Part shown: positions 25,001-37,986 of the stretch, piece by piece
Numbering within the stretch: position 1 is the stretch's first letter
How the letters are laid out: each line of letters begins with the position of its first letter
Origin: Ectocarpus siliculosus
Taxonomy: Eukaryota; Sar; Phaeophyceae; Ectocarpales; Ectocarpaceae
Length of the DNA stretch: 64,000 nucleotides
Direction of reading: 5' to 3'
Assembly: GCA_000310025.1 (NCBI GenBank)
Contig: FN649736.1
Span: forward strand, 4,872,623 to 4,936,622
Made by a program: the position numbers and the translations under genes
Notes under the pieces: generated by a model
Database searches by the model: none
Told to the model about the DNA's origin: nothing
Seen by the model: the letters and a program-made list of their open reading frames with translations, nothing else

Positions 25001-28000
25001 TTGTGTGCTCTTTGCGTGTGGTGACACATGGGTGATGGGTGATGGGGCGGGAAGAAAGAACCCTGGGCAGCAGTCCTGCGGAGCAACAATTTCTCTCATA
25101 CGATGGAGTTGGCTACATACAGTAGTCGAGGAGGATCGAAAGAAAGACAATGTTGATGCCGTTGATGATGCCATATTAATAGTGTCCCCTCGGCAATACG
25201 CGCATAGCGGCATTTGCACGAGTTTTACCGAGGAGCCACCAATGATGCGATCCAAGGAGCCTCGCAGAATCGTAAACCGACCCCCCTCCCCCCCCCCTCT
25301 CTCTCCCCGCCGTCCGCGACCCAACAGTCGCCGGCGTTGACGTCAGCACTGCAGACGTGGCTGTCGACGTTCCAGGCGGACTGGGTTGGCAACGAGACCA
25401 CCCAGCAGCTGCACGCGCACATCCGCCAGAGGCAGGTGCACCAGCTGTGCCAGACCTTGGTGGCCAAGAAGCAGCGCCTTAAGGCAACCAAGGACGAGGT
25501 GGGTGGATGCTGTGCTGGGCGGGGGGGGGCACGGTGCCGGTTGTTGAGCCGCAACTCTTTTGTTGGTATCGAGGGGGTTTTGTGGTAGTTTGGGAGGTTG
25601 TCTGAAGCGAAGCGAGAGCGGGGTAGATCGGTGTGCGGTACGTGGGATATTCGACCGTTGGGAGTTGCTACCAGGTTGGTGTGGGTCTCCGCGGGTGTTT
25701 TCAGCGACGAGTGTCGATTAAATATGTTTGAAAGGAGCGGCTATTCTATTCTAGGACACGCTTGGTCACTGGTTGGTAAGGTTGGGGCAGTGGCGGGACG
25801 CAGGCTGTACCTCCTGGCGTGCCTTAGCACAGCAGTGGCAGTGGAAATTTACAGGTTGCGATCAAACGGCGGCGCATGGTTCGCTTTGGTGTTTTCGGCA
25901 CCTCCTTCTGACGTTGTTCTCCCGCCATCAAGGAGAAACCGCTGTGCGGTGGGTTGGAGCACCGTGTGTGCCGGCTAACGCTAGGGTTTCCCTGAGTAGA
26001 CACGCCGCGGCCGGCGTTGCCAGCACTCTCAGATGCCCCCACCCCCCCCCCGTTGTACCCGCTTGGTTTTATCGCTCCAACGTGCCGCTTCCCGCCTCGC
26101 CGTTCTCCGTTTTTTTCAGGCGAACGAGTTCGGGAAGCAGCGCCGCAAGAGGGATGCCCGCGCTGCTTCCGGCAACGGGATGTTCTCTCCCTCGGCTGAG
26201 CAAGCGGAAGACATGGTAAGCGCCTGGGAGCGGGCGGCTTGTTGGTGTATCGAATGGCCTTGAATCGGGAGGAACTTGTTGGGTGTGTTTCTGGGTCTTG
26301 GGGGCACGGTCGTGTATTGTTGTTGGGAACCGCCATTTGTTGTTCTGTCTCTCCAAAGACCGGGTTGGTTGGAACGCGTCCATTGGATAGATGTCAATTC
26401 GTCATCTTCTGTGGTTGAGGTGCAAGTGTACCTGTACTGCTGCTGCTACTGCTGCTCCTTCTGGCCGGGGAAGGTCCTTCGGTGCTCTGCGCTACCGCCG
26501 AAATCAAGCTCGGCAGTGTGTTCGTTCGTTGAGCCTTGTATCCGGTAACGTCATGATGGGTGGGGGGCGGGCGCGGTGTTGTATGGAACAGCTTGCGTGT
26601 TTTTTGTGCCCGCTTTTCTCGTGTTTATTTTGGAAAGCTTCCTTTGCTCTCACGGTCTTCAGTTCGTCTGGTGTCTTACAAAACCGCATGGTCCACGGTG
26701 CGCGACCCCAATGACCATCAAAACCGTCGGAACGATGCTGGCATTTCGTTGTATTCCGGGTTGACATTGACTTGTTTTTGGCGGGTTTTCATTTCTCGGT
26801 TGTGTGCCGCCTCGCCATGTTGTCGCAGGCGAAGCAGCGAGAGTTCGAGGAGAGGTGCCAGTCCCTCGCCACCGCCATCTCCCTCACCCAGCAGGAGCAG
26901 ATAGAGACGTGCCTCACCTACCGCCTCTTCGCGGTCGGGCAGCTGCACCAACGGTACCGGCGGCTCCGGCTATTCTTCGCGCAGCTGGGGTCCCGCGTCG
27001 GAGCGAGGGAGTCGCAGGCGACCCTCCTCTGCGGAGGGGAGGGGCAGGCGGAGGAGCGGATCAAGATGGTCGGGGTGTGCCTGATGCTGGGCGTGGTGGA
27101 GGAGGCGTGCTTGAAGTGGACGGCGGTGCAGAACGAGAGGCAGCTCGTGGAGGGGATGAACCGCGAGGTCAGTCGGGTAGACGTGAGAGAGGGAAACAGA
27201 TGCCCTCCCCCCTGCTTGCGCCGGGGGGCGGGGATACCGAGGTTTGGTGCGGGTATCGCACAGCGGTTGATGTGTACACGCCGCATCGCTTTTATGGTGC
27301 GTTGGCTGCCTGGTGTGTCTGAAGGGAGAGTTTGATGCGCCCAAATTGTGATGTTTTTTGGTATGAATGTTGACGCCTGGTTTCACCACAACGTAGCTTT
27401 ACAGGTGAAAATACGCGTCACACGCGTTTTGCGACGAGACAGTATTTATGCTTTTTTTTTGGCGAGCTGGAGAGCTCATTTGTCCCTGCATCTCAACTGC
27501 TTGTCCTAAAGACTGCGACTGCTGCGTCTGGTTCACGCTGTCCCTGTTGCATGTGACAGCGGCAAACGACGTTATTGTTTTTTTCTTCGACCAGTGTAGG
27601 TGTCCTTACTCCTCCCTGTCCACCCCATGGGGATAATCTTACAATACCTGTTGTTGCCAGGACGCAAGTCAAGACGCGAAGCGTCGGAAACGCGAGCGGG
27701 CCAAGGCGAAGGTCCGCGAGACCAAGACAGCTGCGGCGGCGGCGGCGGTGGCGGCGGCAGCGGCTGTAGCCAAAGCTGCGGAAGCACCCCCTACTGCTGT
27801 CGCCTCCGCCTCCTCCTCCAAGGAAGTTGGCGCTGTAGACCCATCGCCGGCACAGGGGAGCGCTGAGGGCGGGCAGGCTGCCGTTCCCGGTGCCGAGGCC
27901 GCCACCACAGCTGCCGCCGCCGCCGCCGCCGAAGACCGTCAACCCCCTGCCCCTGTAGACAATGAAGACAGCTTTCCACGGGAGCATCGAAGAGTGCCGT

Positions 28001-30970
28001 CGGGAAAAGGCTTGGGCAAGGCGCCTGCAGCCGTAAGAAACGGGGAGGAGCGGTCTACTATGGGGTGGCGCGGGACAGATAGAGCGGCGCGGCCGGCCGG
28101 AGACGAGGACGAGGACGGCTTCGTGACGATCGCCAAGTCCAAGCCTAGGCGATCAACCGCCGCCGCCGCCGCCGCCGCTCGCGAGAGCTCGTTCCTTCAG
28201 CAGAATGGCCGGCCGTGGGGGGGCGGGCGCGGGGGGGGTGGAAGAGACGGCGGGGGCAGAGGTCGCGGAGGGGGGGGTGCCGCTGGCGGAGGGTACGGGT
28301 ACGAGGGGAGAGACCGCGCACCACGAGACGCTAGGCCGTACGAGCAGGATAGGAAGTCTAGGGCTGCTGGGGCGGCAGTGTCTGGGGGCGCACGGCTTTC
28401 GTCGTCGACCTCGGCCGCCGGCGGCTGGGCGCAGCGGCACAGGGGGGTCGTACAAGAGCCGCCTGAGGTCGGTGCGGCTGCGGCCACTGCTGGTGCTGCT
28501 GGTGCTGCTGGTGCTGCTGGTGCTGCTGGTGCTGCTGGTGCTGCTGGCAATGGGTGGCCGGGGGTTGCGGACGCGAATGGCAGCGGGCGACGAAGTCGAG
28601 AGGATCAAGGCGGTAGCGATCAGCGACCAGCTGCCGCCTCCGCCGCCGTTGCGTCGAGACAGGGCGGCGGGTGGGCAGCGGCGGCGGCGGCGGCGGGGGC
28701 GGCCAGCGGCGGCAGCAGCGCGGTGGTGTCACCGGTAGCAGTAGCGGCTNNNNNNNNNNNNNNNNNNNNNNNNNNNNNNNNNNNNNNNNNNNNNNNNNNN
28801 NNNNNNNNNNNNNNNNNNNNNNNNNNNNNNNNNNNNNNNNNNNNNNNNNNNNNNGTTTTCAGTAATGTTTGTAGCAGGACAGCGTGCGGCCCCCCCACCA
28901 CCGCCGGCGGGAGCGGGGGCGGCGGGAGGGTTACCGGTGGCGCCGGAGGAAGAGCTTCCGGCGGACTCTGCGGAAGAGGCGACGACGGCGGCGGCTACCG
29001 GGGGAGTGGTGAAAAATGCGGGGCAGTTTGGCGGGGACGAAGTTACAGGCGCCGAGGAGGCGGAGGAAGTCGGGAAAGCGGGCGGCGCAGCGGCGGCCGC
29101 ATCGAGCGGCGAGCTTGACCCGGAGCGGGAGGTGGCGGGGGTCGCGCCGGAGGTTGCGAAAGAAGGGGACGGGGCTGAAGGCGGCGCGGACGCTGGGGCG
29201 GCGGTGGAAGAGGAAGAAGAGGAAGAGTTCGTGTTCCAGTTTGGCACGGTGAACTTGTCGGACGATGATGCCGCTGCTGCTGAAGAGGATGCAGGCCGAG
29301 ACGCGGGGAGTGACACCGCCATCGAGGCAAGACACAGCCCGGAGAACCTCAGGTACCACGGTGGCGACGTCGACGGAGAGCTTGACGAGGCACCGGTAGT
29401 GGCGGCGGCCGCGGCGGAATCGGTAACGCGTGACGGCGACGGCGGCCCCGCGTGGCCGGTGGTAAACGGCGTGGAGGCGCGGTTCGACGGCAAGGAAGGC
29501 CTTGCCCGCGGCGAGAGCGGTGGCGCGAACGGTTTCAGCACCGAGAACGGCGACGGCTCGTTGCCGCGGCAGCCCCTGCAAACGGAGCAACTGCGAGGCG
29601 GCGTGTTCTTTCCGGCACACCCGCCCCCTGCCCCCTCTCAACGGCAGCAGCAGCCGCAGCAGCAGCCGCAGCCGCAGCAGCAGCCGCAGCCGCAGCGGCA
29701 GCCGCAGGATGCCCGTTTGGCGCCGCCGCCTTTCCAGCCCCACAACCAAGGGACCGGCCCCATGCAGCAGCAGCAGCACCTCCACCAGACAGCACACCAC
29801 CATCAGCAGCAGCAGGTTCTGCCACATCAGCAGCAGCAGCAGCAGCAGCAGCGGGGGTATTCCCCGGTGGAAGGCGGCGGCGGCGTGCACGGCATGTCCC
29901 AGCACCACCAGCCGCAAATGCCGATGCAGCAGCGCGGGAGCTTGGGCATGGGAGGGGGTCACCGGGCCCACAACTCCGGGAGCATTCACCACCGCGCCGG
30001 GCCGTCACACCCGAAGGGACCACGGGGTGCCGGCGGCGGGAGAGGAGGGGTTGTCAGCTCGAACGGAGGCCCGCTTATGGCAATGGGAGCGGGGCACTAC
30101 GGCGGCGGTACCGGGCTGCAGCAGCAGCAGCAGCAGCAGCAGCAGAGCGCTGCGAGCGGGTACTGGGGTGGCGGGATGATGCACTACCAGGTGCCCGGGC
30201 AGCCGATGATGGGGCCGGCGCCCGGCGGGATCGGTGTCACGGACGGCCAGGCCGTGTACTATCCGCCCCCGCCTCACATGATTGTGCAAGGAGATGGGTC
30301 CGGTATGAACGGCCACGCCGGGGGATCGCCGTGGCACGTCGGAGGCGGTGGTGGCGGCGGCAGTGGGCACATGGGCATGGGAATGGGAGGCGGCATGAAC
30401 ATGGCGGTGGACATGAACGGCATGCCCGGCGCGTCGATGCCGTGGATCCCTGAAAGCGGCGGGGGGCAGCACTACATGCAGCCGCACCCCCATCAGCAGC
30501 AGCAAGGGTGGGGTGGGTCGCCCGGGCGTCATGGGGGTAGCAGCATGGGCTACAATGCCGCGCCGTTGCAGCAGCAGCAGCAGCAGCAGCAACAGCAACA
30601 GCCGCGGTCGATGCACGCCGCGCCATTGCACCAGGCAAGCGGAGGAGGAGCACCACCACCACCGCCGCCACCACCACCACCACCACAAGCGGCCGGGCAC
30701 CACAGACAGGGGTCAGCCGGTCTTTCCGCCGGGGCGGCGGGTGAGGTTGCGCCGGCGGAAAACACGGCGCCCTTCGAGAACGATGAGCAGCAGTCCGCGC
30801 CCGCCGATCACCAAGAGGGAGAGGAAAGCGCGGGGCTGTGAAGTCGCACCGCGAGAGGTTGGGGCGGGCCCACCGTTGTCGCCGTCGCCGCCGCGCACGG
30901 CAGGGCAGACGGAACCGCCGCCTGTTCCGCCGGCTGCCGCCGCCGACGGCGCTTTGGGAGAAGCCGCGAC

Positions 30971-31003
<33 letters not shown>

Positions 31004-34000
31004 CGCGGGAGTGGAGACGAAGACGGAGGCAGCGCCGCAGGCGGCGTCCGAACAACCGGTCGCGGAGGAGACGGCCGCTGTTGCGGAGACTGCTCCTCCT
31101 GGCGCAGATTTGAAGGTAACCGATCTCAACAAAGCCAGCACGGCGGTTGGGGACGGGGGGGCGGGGACATTAGGTAGAAACGTTACGGTGGTAGGCAGAG
31201 TGGCGGACGCTCGCGCGTCGTCGCAGGCGGGAGGCAAGCGGCAGCCGTCGGACGAGGAGGTGGCGCGGAGCCAACAGGGGCCGGCGGCGGCGGCGATGGC
31301 GGCGGCGGCGGCATTAGAGCCGGCAATGCGGCCAAGAAAAGGGAAGAAGGAGAAGGGGAAGAAGGGGCAGCAGCAGCAGCAGCAGCAGCAAGGCCAGCAG
31401 GGTGCACGACCAGGGTGGTCGTGCAAGCAATGGGGCGGCGGGGGGGGGGCAGCAGCAGCAGCAGGCTGGGGTGCCCGACGGGGGGAAAGGGAGCAGGGGG
31501 AAGGGGAGCAAGGGGAACGCGGGGTCGGGGACAGCGTCGCCGGGGGAGGCGGCGAAGAAGGACGTCCCTTCGCCCTCCGCGCCGATGCCCAGGGGGCTCG
31601 TTAACGCGACCGGGCAGAATAACTGCTTCTTGAACGTCGTCGTCCAGTCTCTGTGGCACCTCGAAGCGTTCCGGGCGCAGTTCGGGGGGAGCGGGGACAG
31701 CAATAGTGGCACCACCAACGCGGCGGCGGTCAGCGGCGCTTGGGGAAAGAAGCCGCAGGTCTGGAGGGGCGACGGCCCAGTCGCAACGGTAGTAGCGCCG
31801 CCCGCACCACCGGCAACGGCGGCTGCGGAGAAGGAGCCGAGCCATCGCGTGGAGGCGTCTCTCCGAGCGTTGTTCCGAGAGCTCTCCGAGGTCGACGGCG
31901 GCGGCGGCGGCAACGGGGTTGGGGGGGGGGGTAGCAATAGCAACGGGGGCGGCGGCGGCGGCGGCACGGGAACGACCAGCGCGTCCGTAGAGGCGCTTCG
32001 CACGGCGCTGGCGGAGCTGTCGGGGGCGCGGTTCGGCGCCGGCAAGATGGACGACGCGGCGGAAGCGATGGAGACCATCCTGGGGTGCCTCGTGAAGGGA
32101 TCGAGCCCCGCGGTCATCCGGCAGGTGTTCAGCATGCGCATCAGGGAAGCGCTCGTCTGCCCGAGGTGCGGGACGTCCTCTCCGGAGAAGCCCGCGACCT
32201 ACGAGGCGAACGTTTTCTACGCGCACGTGTCGGCGCTGCGGGAGGCGAGGGAAAAGACTCCCGGTTGTCCTTTCGACGTGGCGCTCAGGGTAAGAGAATA
32301 GAGAGGGGGCGTCGCAGTGGAAGGGGGGGAGGGGGGGGGGGGGCGACACCCCGTGTGTTGTCTTAACAGTTTTTGAGAGACGGTGATGCCTAGCGTAAGT
32401 GGGATTTCGGCCTCGCTGACGGTTGTCCTTGGTGCTATCCCCGTGTTGACGGCGTTGCTGCTTGTTGTCTATTGCTGCCGTTGCTGCGGTGCGTAAAGTG
32501 GTAGCATCGCTATTTGCTGAGGACACTCAATCCCGATTTAGTTCTGCGACCCACGGGTGGCGCTCGCGTTGCCAAAATGCCAACGGTGAAACATCTCGAT
32601 TTTTCGCACAACCCCCGACTCCCCTTGTGTACAATTGTTCCACCATCACCTTTGCACGTAGTCCCGCCAACCCTCCCATTCGTCTTTCTTCTCTCTTTCC
32701 CCCCATCATTTATCCGTCTGTGCCCCCCCCTGGCGCGTTTTTCTACCCCCTCGTTTCCTGGTTCGTCTTTCACATGCGTTGCCAGGAGGCAAGCCACGGC
32801 GATCTGGTGACGTGCCGCAACGCCGGGTGCTCCCTGTCGAGACGGAAAGAGCGCCTGCCCAGCCAGCGCTTCATCACCGGGGTGCCCCCGTCTGTGTTCT
32901 CGCTGGGGCTGGTGTGGAACAACTGGGGTCCCGGCCTCGTGGCCGACCTCCTGGGGTTGCTCAGCCCTGTGGTGGACCTGGACGTGGTGTTTTCGAGGGG
33001 ACGGGAGCACGGCGTCGCCGGGGCGGGGGAGGTCTCTGCGGGGAAGGTGTGTTGCGTAGCCCCCCCCCTTTGGGTTGGAATTGCAGAACGCAAGGATGAT
33101 GACACTACCAGCTTCTGACTTTATCCTTATCCTTGTGAAACGTGGCCTGGGCGGGCGAAAACCCAGCATCTCGCTCCGTCCCGGCTTTTGTAGGGATCCG
33201 GGGTCCATGGTGTAACGACTACGGCATGCGTTTGCATGAGAACCCCCCCCCGCGCGCGCGCGCGCCCGGCGTGGGCAGAGTGTCGGCACAACTTCATTGT
33301 TAGAAAATGTACATGCAATCACAAGGCTACCGTTCGGGATACCGTATAACGACAGCATTCGAAGGGAATGGGTTGAAGTCTTGACAGTGACGTGGGAGAG
33401 AAATTATTTGTTTCGGCTGTTTTATTAGCAAAGAAGGAGCTTTCTCCGGGTGCCCCTGGGGAACGATCCGGTCGTCCGATCGTCCGCGGGCATGTTGCGG
33501 TGTGAGACAATCACGGCAGCAGCAGGTTTCGTCGTTTACTTGGCAAGCGTTTACCTGCAGCATGTCTCGGCTGCAAGATTGGCCTCATGATGGCATGTCC
33601 GTTGTTTTTTTTCCTGCTTGGCGAATTCGAAGAGGTCACTCGGAACCGTATCGGTTGAAATTTCCTCACGTAGAATTATGTGACCCACCGCGGTTCTTCT
33701 TCATGTTTCAACGTCATGTACACGAGGAGGGCAGAAATGATAGACAAGAGATTAGCAGACAGACCGAAGCCATGCCTTCACAGTCCCGCTCACCCTCCTC
33801 CCACGCCGCCGCCGCCGCCGCCGCCGCCGCCGCTCAAATGGGTCCTCAGGCGCAGCTGAGAGGGTTCTTCTGTTTCCAAGTACAGAAGCACCACTACGTG
33901 GCCTTCGTGTACAACAGGGACAGGCAGGAGTGGCTGCTGCTGGATGACGACCAGGCGGTGCCGGTAAGGACCGTTTTGAACCGTGCGCTGTTTTTTTCCA

Positions 34001-34788
34001 AAGTATTTAGGGAGCTTTGCGAGGCGAGTTCGAAGAGAAAGAAGTTCGAAGCTGCCGTTCCAAATGTTTCTGAACCCTATTGTACTGGCAAAATAAAATC
34101 AAACTTTTCGATGACTTGCAAAATTTTAGTAGAAGAGGAAAATTTGGAAAATCAGCCATGTTTAAATGGCCCTAAGGGGATGCTTGTAGCAGGGGAAGAT
34201 CTCTTGGGGGCTGGGGAAGAGGGCGGGGGGGGCGAGTTATTTTCGGCTTTGCCTTTCAGCGTGTTGGCTATGGGCTGTGCTGTGCGTCGTTCCCGTTCTC
34301 GTGAGCATGGTGTCTGTCTGTCTGTCTGTGGGTGCTGTGTTTCTTGAATTCGCATCGACCGCACCAACCGGCCGACCAACGAATAGACCGTTGTGTTTAT
34401 TTGGCGGGATAAAAAAGGCTGACACTCTTTTGTGTGTGTGTGTGTTTTTGTTCGCGTCGACTGCACTGATTTGGGTGGTAATGATCATTTGGCGGATTTA
34501 ATCAGATGGAAAACGAAATCTGCGTTCTCTACTGTACCCGATCCTCCGACCGGAGGCGTGCGTCGCTTGTAGGGTAACTGCTTCCGCGGCGCTAGTCTAC
34601 CGCCTTTCGCAAACGTACCTGTACCTTTGTACTTAACGCTACATGATGTCAACCCCTCTTCGCGGCTCCGTTGTGTGCAGATTGGCCCGGACTTTGCGGG
34701 GGTCCTTGGTCGGTGCGAGGAGGACAAGCTACACCCCTCCCTCTTCTTTTTCGAGCGGAAACAAGACGCTACGGCCTACGGTAGCTAG
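22063..34788 (+). CDS. Large ubiquitin carboxyl-terminal hydrolase-like protein
   Basis: Exons: 22063-22608, 23126-24508, 24777-24953, 25328-25498, 26120-26215, 26829-27167, 27661-32289 (with a gap), 32786-33046, 33850-33963 and 34681-34788; about 2,600 residues. The N-terminus is Lys/Gly/Ser-rich; exons 2-6 carry helical, charged sequence that I do not recognise. Exon 7 is a long Ala/Gly/Gln/His/Pro-rich disordered region followed by the hydrolase Cys box (ATGQNNCFLNVVVQSLWHL; Cys codon 31624-31626). A CPRCG and TCRNAGC zinc ribbon, PPSVFSLGLVW, the His box (HHYVAFVYNRDRQEWLLLDD) and a final LHPSLFFFERK strand follow. The Cys and His positions look intact. The best match by wording is to the USP53/54 and plant DUF629-type group, several of which are considered inactive, so activity is uncertain. 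The exon 7 reading frame changes near 30.8 kb and again at the G-run near 31.44 kb. I read these as assembly indels or unrecognised tiny introns. Confidence 0.85.
28488..28549. repeat. 9-bp tandem repeat inside exon 7
   Basis: Six to seven units of GGTGCTGCT encode a (Gly-Ala-Ala)n stretch in the frame used here. This kind of repeat is prone to length change and lies 200 bp before an assembly gap. Confidence 0.9.
28750..28854. other. Assembly gap (105 N) inside exon 7
   Basis: The reading frame differs on the two sides of the gap. A possible acceptor (TTTGTAGCAG) lies just after it, so the gap may hide an intron as well as coding sequence. Confidence 0.95.
33133..33262 (+). mobile_element. 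Short C-tailed retroelement, family A
   Basis: GTGAAACGTGGCCTGGGCGG starts the copy. GCTCCGTCCCGGCTTTTGTA, then ACTACGGCATGC and a CCCC/CGCG tail follow. It lies in the intron between the zinc-ribbon exon and the His-box exon of the ubiquitin-hydrolase-like gene. Confidence 0.75.
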
Positions 34789-37357
34789 CTAGTCCCACCG
34801 CGTCTTTAGTAAGAGTAGCAGCACACCCGGTAGCAGTAATAGCGGTGCCAGGCCAGTTGTAGCTGAGAGAGAGAGAGAGAGGGAGCAAACCGGGCCGGTC
34901 ATCGGCGGACCGATCGACTCCCTTGGTTGCGAGAAGAGGGAGGGCCAGGTAGGACAGGAACGAACTAACTCTCTTGTTTGTGGCTCGAGCATCAGAGCAG
35001 GGGAACAATTCCAATGATTTGTCGTGTTTTCAGGACACAGGGGCAACCAGAGCTTTTGTGGAAACGGCTCATTTTTGAGAATCGATGAGGCGGGGAGGGG
35101 GGTGGAGGCACCAACCTCCCTCCTTCAAAATCGGTCACCCTTTGTTTTTGTTCGAGAGGATCGAGGGAACGGGAAGAAGCACAAGGCCCGCCCTTTTGAC
35201 GACGGTGGGATCGTTGGTGCGTTTTTATCTCCACGCATGCCTTTTTAGCCGGCCACCCGTGCTCTGATGTACTTGCTGGGGATCAAGCATGCTTGGCGGG
35301 GGTGATGGTGGCTTTAGCGGAGGATTACCACACGTGTTGCGAGGCGCGCCTATTGCCTGCGGTTGTTGTAGAGGCGCAATCTAGCCTGGGAATGGTAGAC
35401 GACGGCACAGGGGCACACTGCGGAACCCAGCAGACGGGAGTATGAGGCAAGGGGGGGTCAACAATTTGTGTTCCACGTATCTAGATCTTTTTGGTGGATA
35501 TTTCATGCGCTATTTTTATTCGAGTTTTTAGTCTGGTGGGCGGCCGGCGAAAATAAGCTCGCAGCAGCGACCGATTGATGGATCGATCGTGTTGACGAGC
35601 GGCCGGAACAGAGTTGGACTCAAGCTTTAGATAGACGAGGGGAAAGGACTGGACCGCTGTGACCAACCCCGTGTTCTCCCTCGTCTCGACATACAGGCAG
35701 CAGGCCTTGATTGTCAGGCCTTGGTCAATCCCCGGGGAAGACTCTCATTCGTCGTAGGTACCGAGTGCATGTGCATGGTGATAATAGCATTTGCTGTGTA
35801 CAACAGCTGTACTTTGCGCTTTTTTGTTTGTTGGAAGTGGAAAGGAGAACCTAGCTTCGGGGAGGTCACGGCGGTACACAGAATGGTGCTGGTGTTTTGC
35901 CCCCACGTTTCAGCAAGCAAGGGGGCGTCAGGTAGCAGTAATCCCTTTGCTCTGCATGATTTGGGGAGCGGGGGCGGGGGCGACAGGAGGGGGGTATTTT
36001 TTTTTGTGATTCAATCACAACGATGTGTGTTGTGCCCCCGCCCTCATCCCACCCGACGTATTCTGTACTTGTACGAGGTGTGCTCGTTGTCTCTTGCGTC
36101 TTTCGGGATGACAGGGTTCGCATAAATTGTCTGTGTGGTTCTTGTGCGTCGTTTTTTTTTCTTCGGGTTCCGCTCTCTCTCCTCTCACAGCAGTGGTTTC
36201 ACGCAAAACCGAGTAGAGCTAGCTTCGATCTAATTTTTGTTGTGGGGCGCGCTCGGCGCTGATAGAGATACGGTACGCTAGGGTATGGCGTCACCCCGAA
36301 AAAAATTTTTTTTGTCCTTCTCTCGTAGCGCCCTCTACGGAGTGAGGTGGATCGTCCTGCTGCTTTCTTGTTCCTGCACCACGAGCAATGCGCTCATCAT
36401 ATTAACGAAGTTGCGAAATCAACCGCGGGGGTGGGAGGGGCTGCAGGGGGGGGGAGGGATAGATTAATCCGAAGGCCCCTGTGTAGTGTGTCATCAACGG
36501 TTGGGTGGACTATCATATTTTCCACGTTTTTTTTATTTTGTGTCTGTTTGCAACAGCTAAAGCACTAGCTTGGTGATGATGAAGGTTTTTTTGTTTGGAC
36601 GAGGAGGCACTTTGGTTTTTTGGTGCTGGTGCTTGTTGTTTTGGCTCGCGCGTGCGCGCGGTGGAATGAATGCGGATGGGGGGCGGGCGGGGGAGTTGTG
36701 TTCGGGGGGGCGGAAGCGCTAATTGGTTTAGTTCATCCGCGTTTTTTTCGTGCTTCGTGCTAATAATACCAGATGCTCGCAGAACGCAGTTGATTTTCGA
36801 TATTACTGCGGTATTAACGAAATACAAACAGCAACGATATGAGGGTAGTTGGAACCAAAGTCAACCCCTAACTTGATCATTGAGCCTGAGATTGTTTTGC
36901 GTCATGTTCACTCGCTGCCGCGATGATGCTTGGTATTTGTGTCAGACGCCACGTACGCACGCTGCTTCCAACGCAAGCTGCCACAGACGTATGCGCGCGT
37001 ACGCGTTCATGTACCACGGAAATTTTAACTGTTTACTCTTACGTACTAGTGTACTTTTGTGTGGCCTTGGTGCTCCTGTGCGAGCCCGGCTGGTGATGGT
37101 CCGTCCAGAAAAGTAACCCAAAGACACAGGGAGGTCTAATGACTTACGACGACGCCCATGGGACAAAACACACACAACCGTTTTTCTCACAATCTGGCTC
37201 GTTTTTTGTGGAGTGTGGACTCGCTCGGGAAGATCTCTTTCTAGTACCAAGTACGGAGATTGCGGGTGAGATTACTGTAGAAACAACTTAGCTTGTACAA
37301 CTCATCAGTACGAATCGTTCCGAGTTCCGAGTGCCAAACGACCGCGGCGGCGGGTTC
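34789..37357. other. 3' flank of the hydrolase gene and intergenic DNA
   Basis: No exon with believable borders or a known domain was found. The stretch is T/G-rich with short homopolymers and an AGAGAG run at 34865-34881. Part of it is probably 3' UTR. Confidence 0.45.
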
Positions 37358-37428
37358 CTTCCTTCCTTCCGTCCGTCCTTCCGTCCTTCCTTCCTTCATC
37401 CGTCCTTCCTTCCTTCCTTCCTTCCTTC
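37358..37428. repeat. CCTT/CCGT microsatellite
   Basis: Tandem TTCC and CGTCC units run for about 70 bases, interrupted by a few substitutions. Confidence 0.9.
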
Positions 37429-37618
37429 CCAGCGTGCTGCACGGGGTACGTACGTACGTACCCAACGAGGTGCGTGTTGGTGGGGCTATAGCGAGGAGGT
37501 CCGTTTTTCTTTGTTGTCTGCAAATTGTATAACCAAAAAACGTCGATCTCTCTGCCCAGCACCTCCATCATCTACCCGCGTATTCTGGTGGAGGAAGAAA
37601 ATGTAACGAAGGAGTAGA

Positions 37619-37986
37619 AGGAAGGTGTTGGGTAGTTGGTTCGTCGGGTGTACCGTTGGTGGGAATGCATACCGTATATGACACAAGATAACACACCCCC
37701 TGGACCGATTTTCAAAGCTCGATTACTCCACGACGAAGAGGGATGCATAAAATGAAACAATACGTTTTCGAACAGCTCTCGACGAGACGGTTCCAACGCC
37801 GCCGTTTTCGGCGCTGTGACTCTTCCTGCTGTTGAGAAATCGAGCTTTGAAAATCGGCCAAGGGGGTGTGTTATCTTGTGTCATATACGGTATTATATTG
37901 TACGTACGGCGGTGTTGCTGGAGGGGGTAGAAGGAAGAAGGTGTTGGGTACATAGTTGGTTCGTCGGGTGTGCTGTTGGTGGGAAT
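37619..37986. mobile_element. Foldback element with flanking direct repeats
   Basis: Arms at 37669-37722 and 37840-37893 are reverse complements over 54 bp with two mismatches (arm end ATACCGTATATGACACAAGA). Outside them, 37619-37667 and about 37930-37986 are direct repeats sharing AAGGTGTTGGGTA and GTTGGTTCGTCGGGTGT. No protein frame lies inside. The mobile interpretation is inference. Confidence 0.6.

Noticed and set aside
28205-30740. Several long open frames on both strands over the hydrolase exon 7
   Set aside because: They are shadow frames of GC-rich trinucleotide repeats; only the frame continuing from exon 6 and leading to the Cys box is supported.
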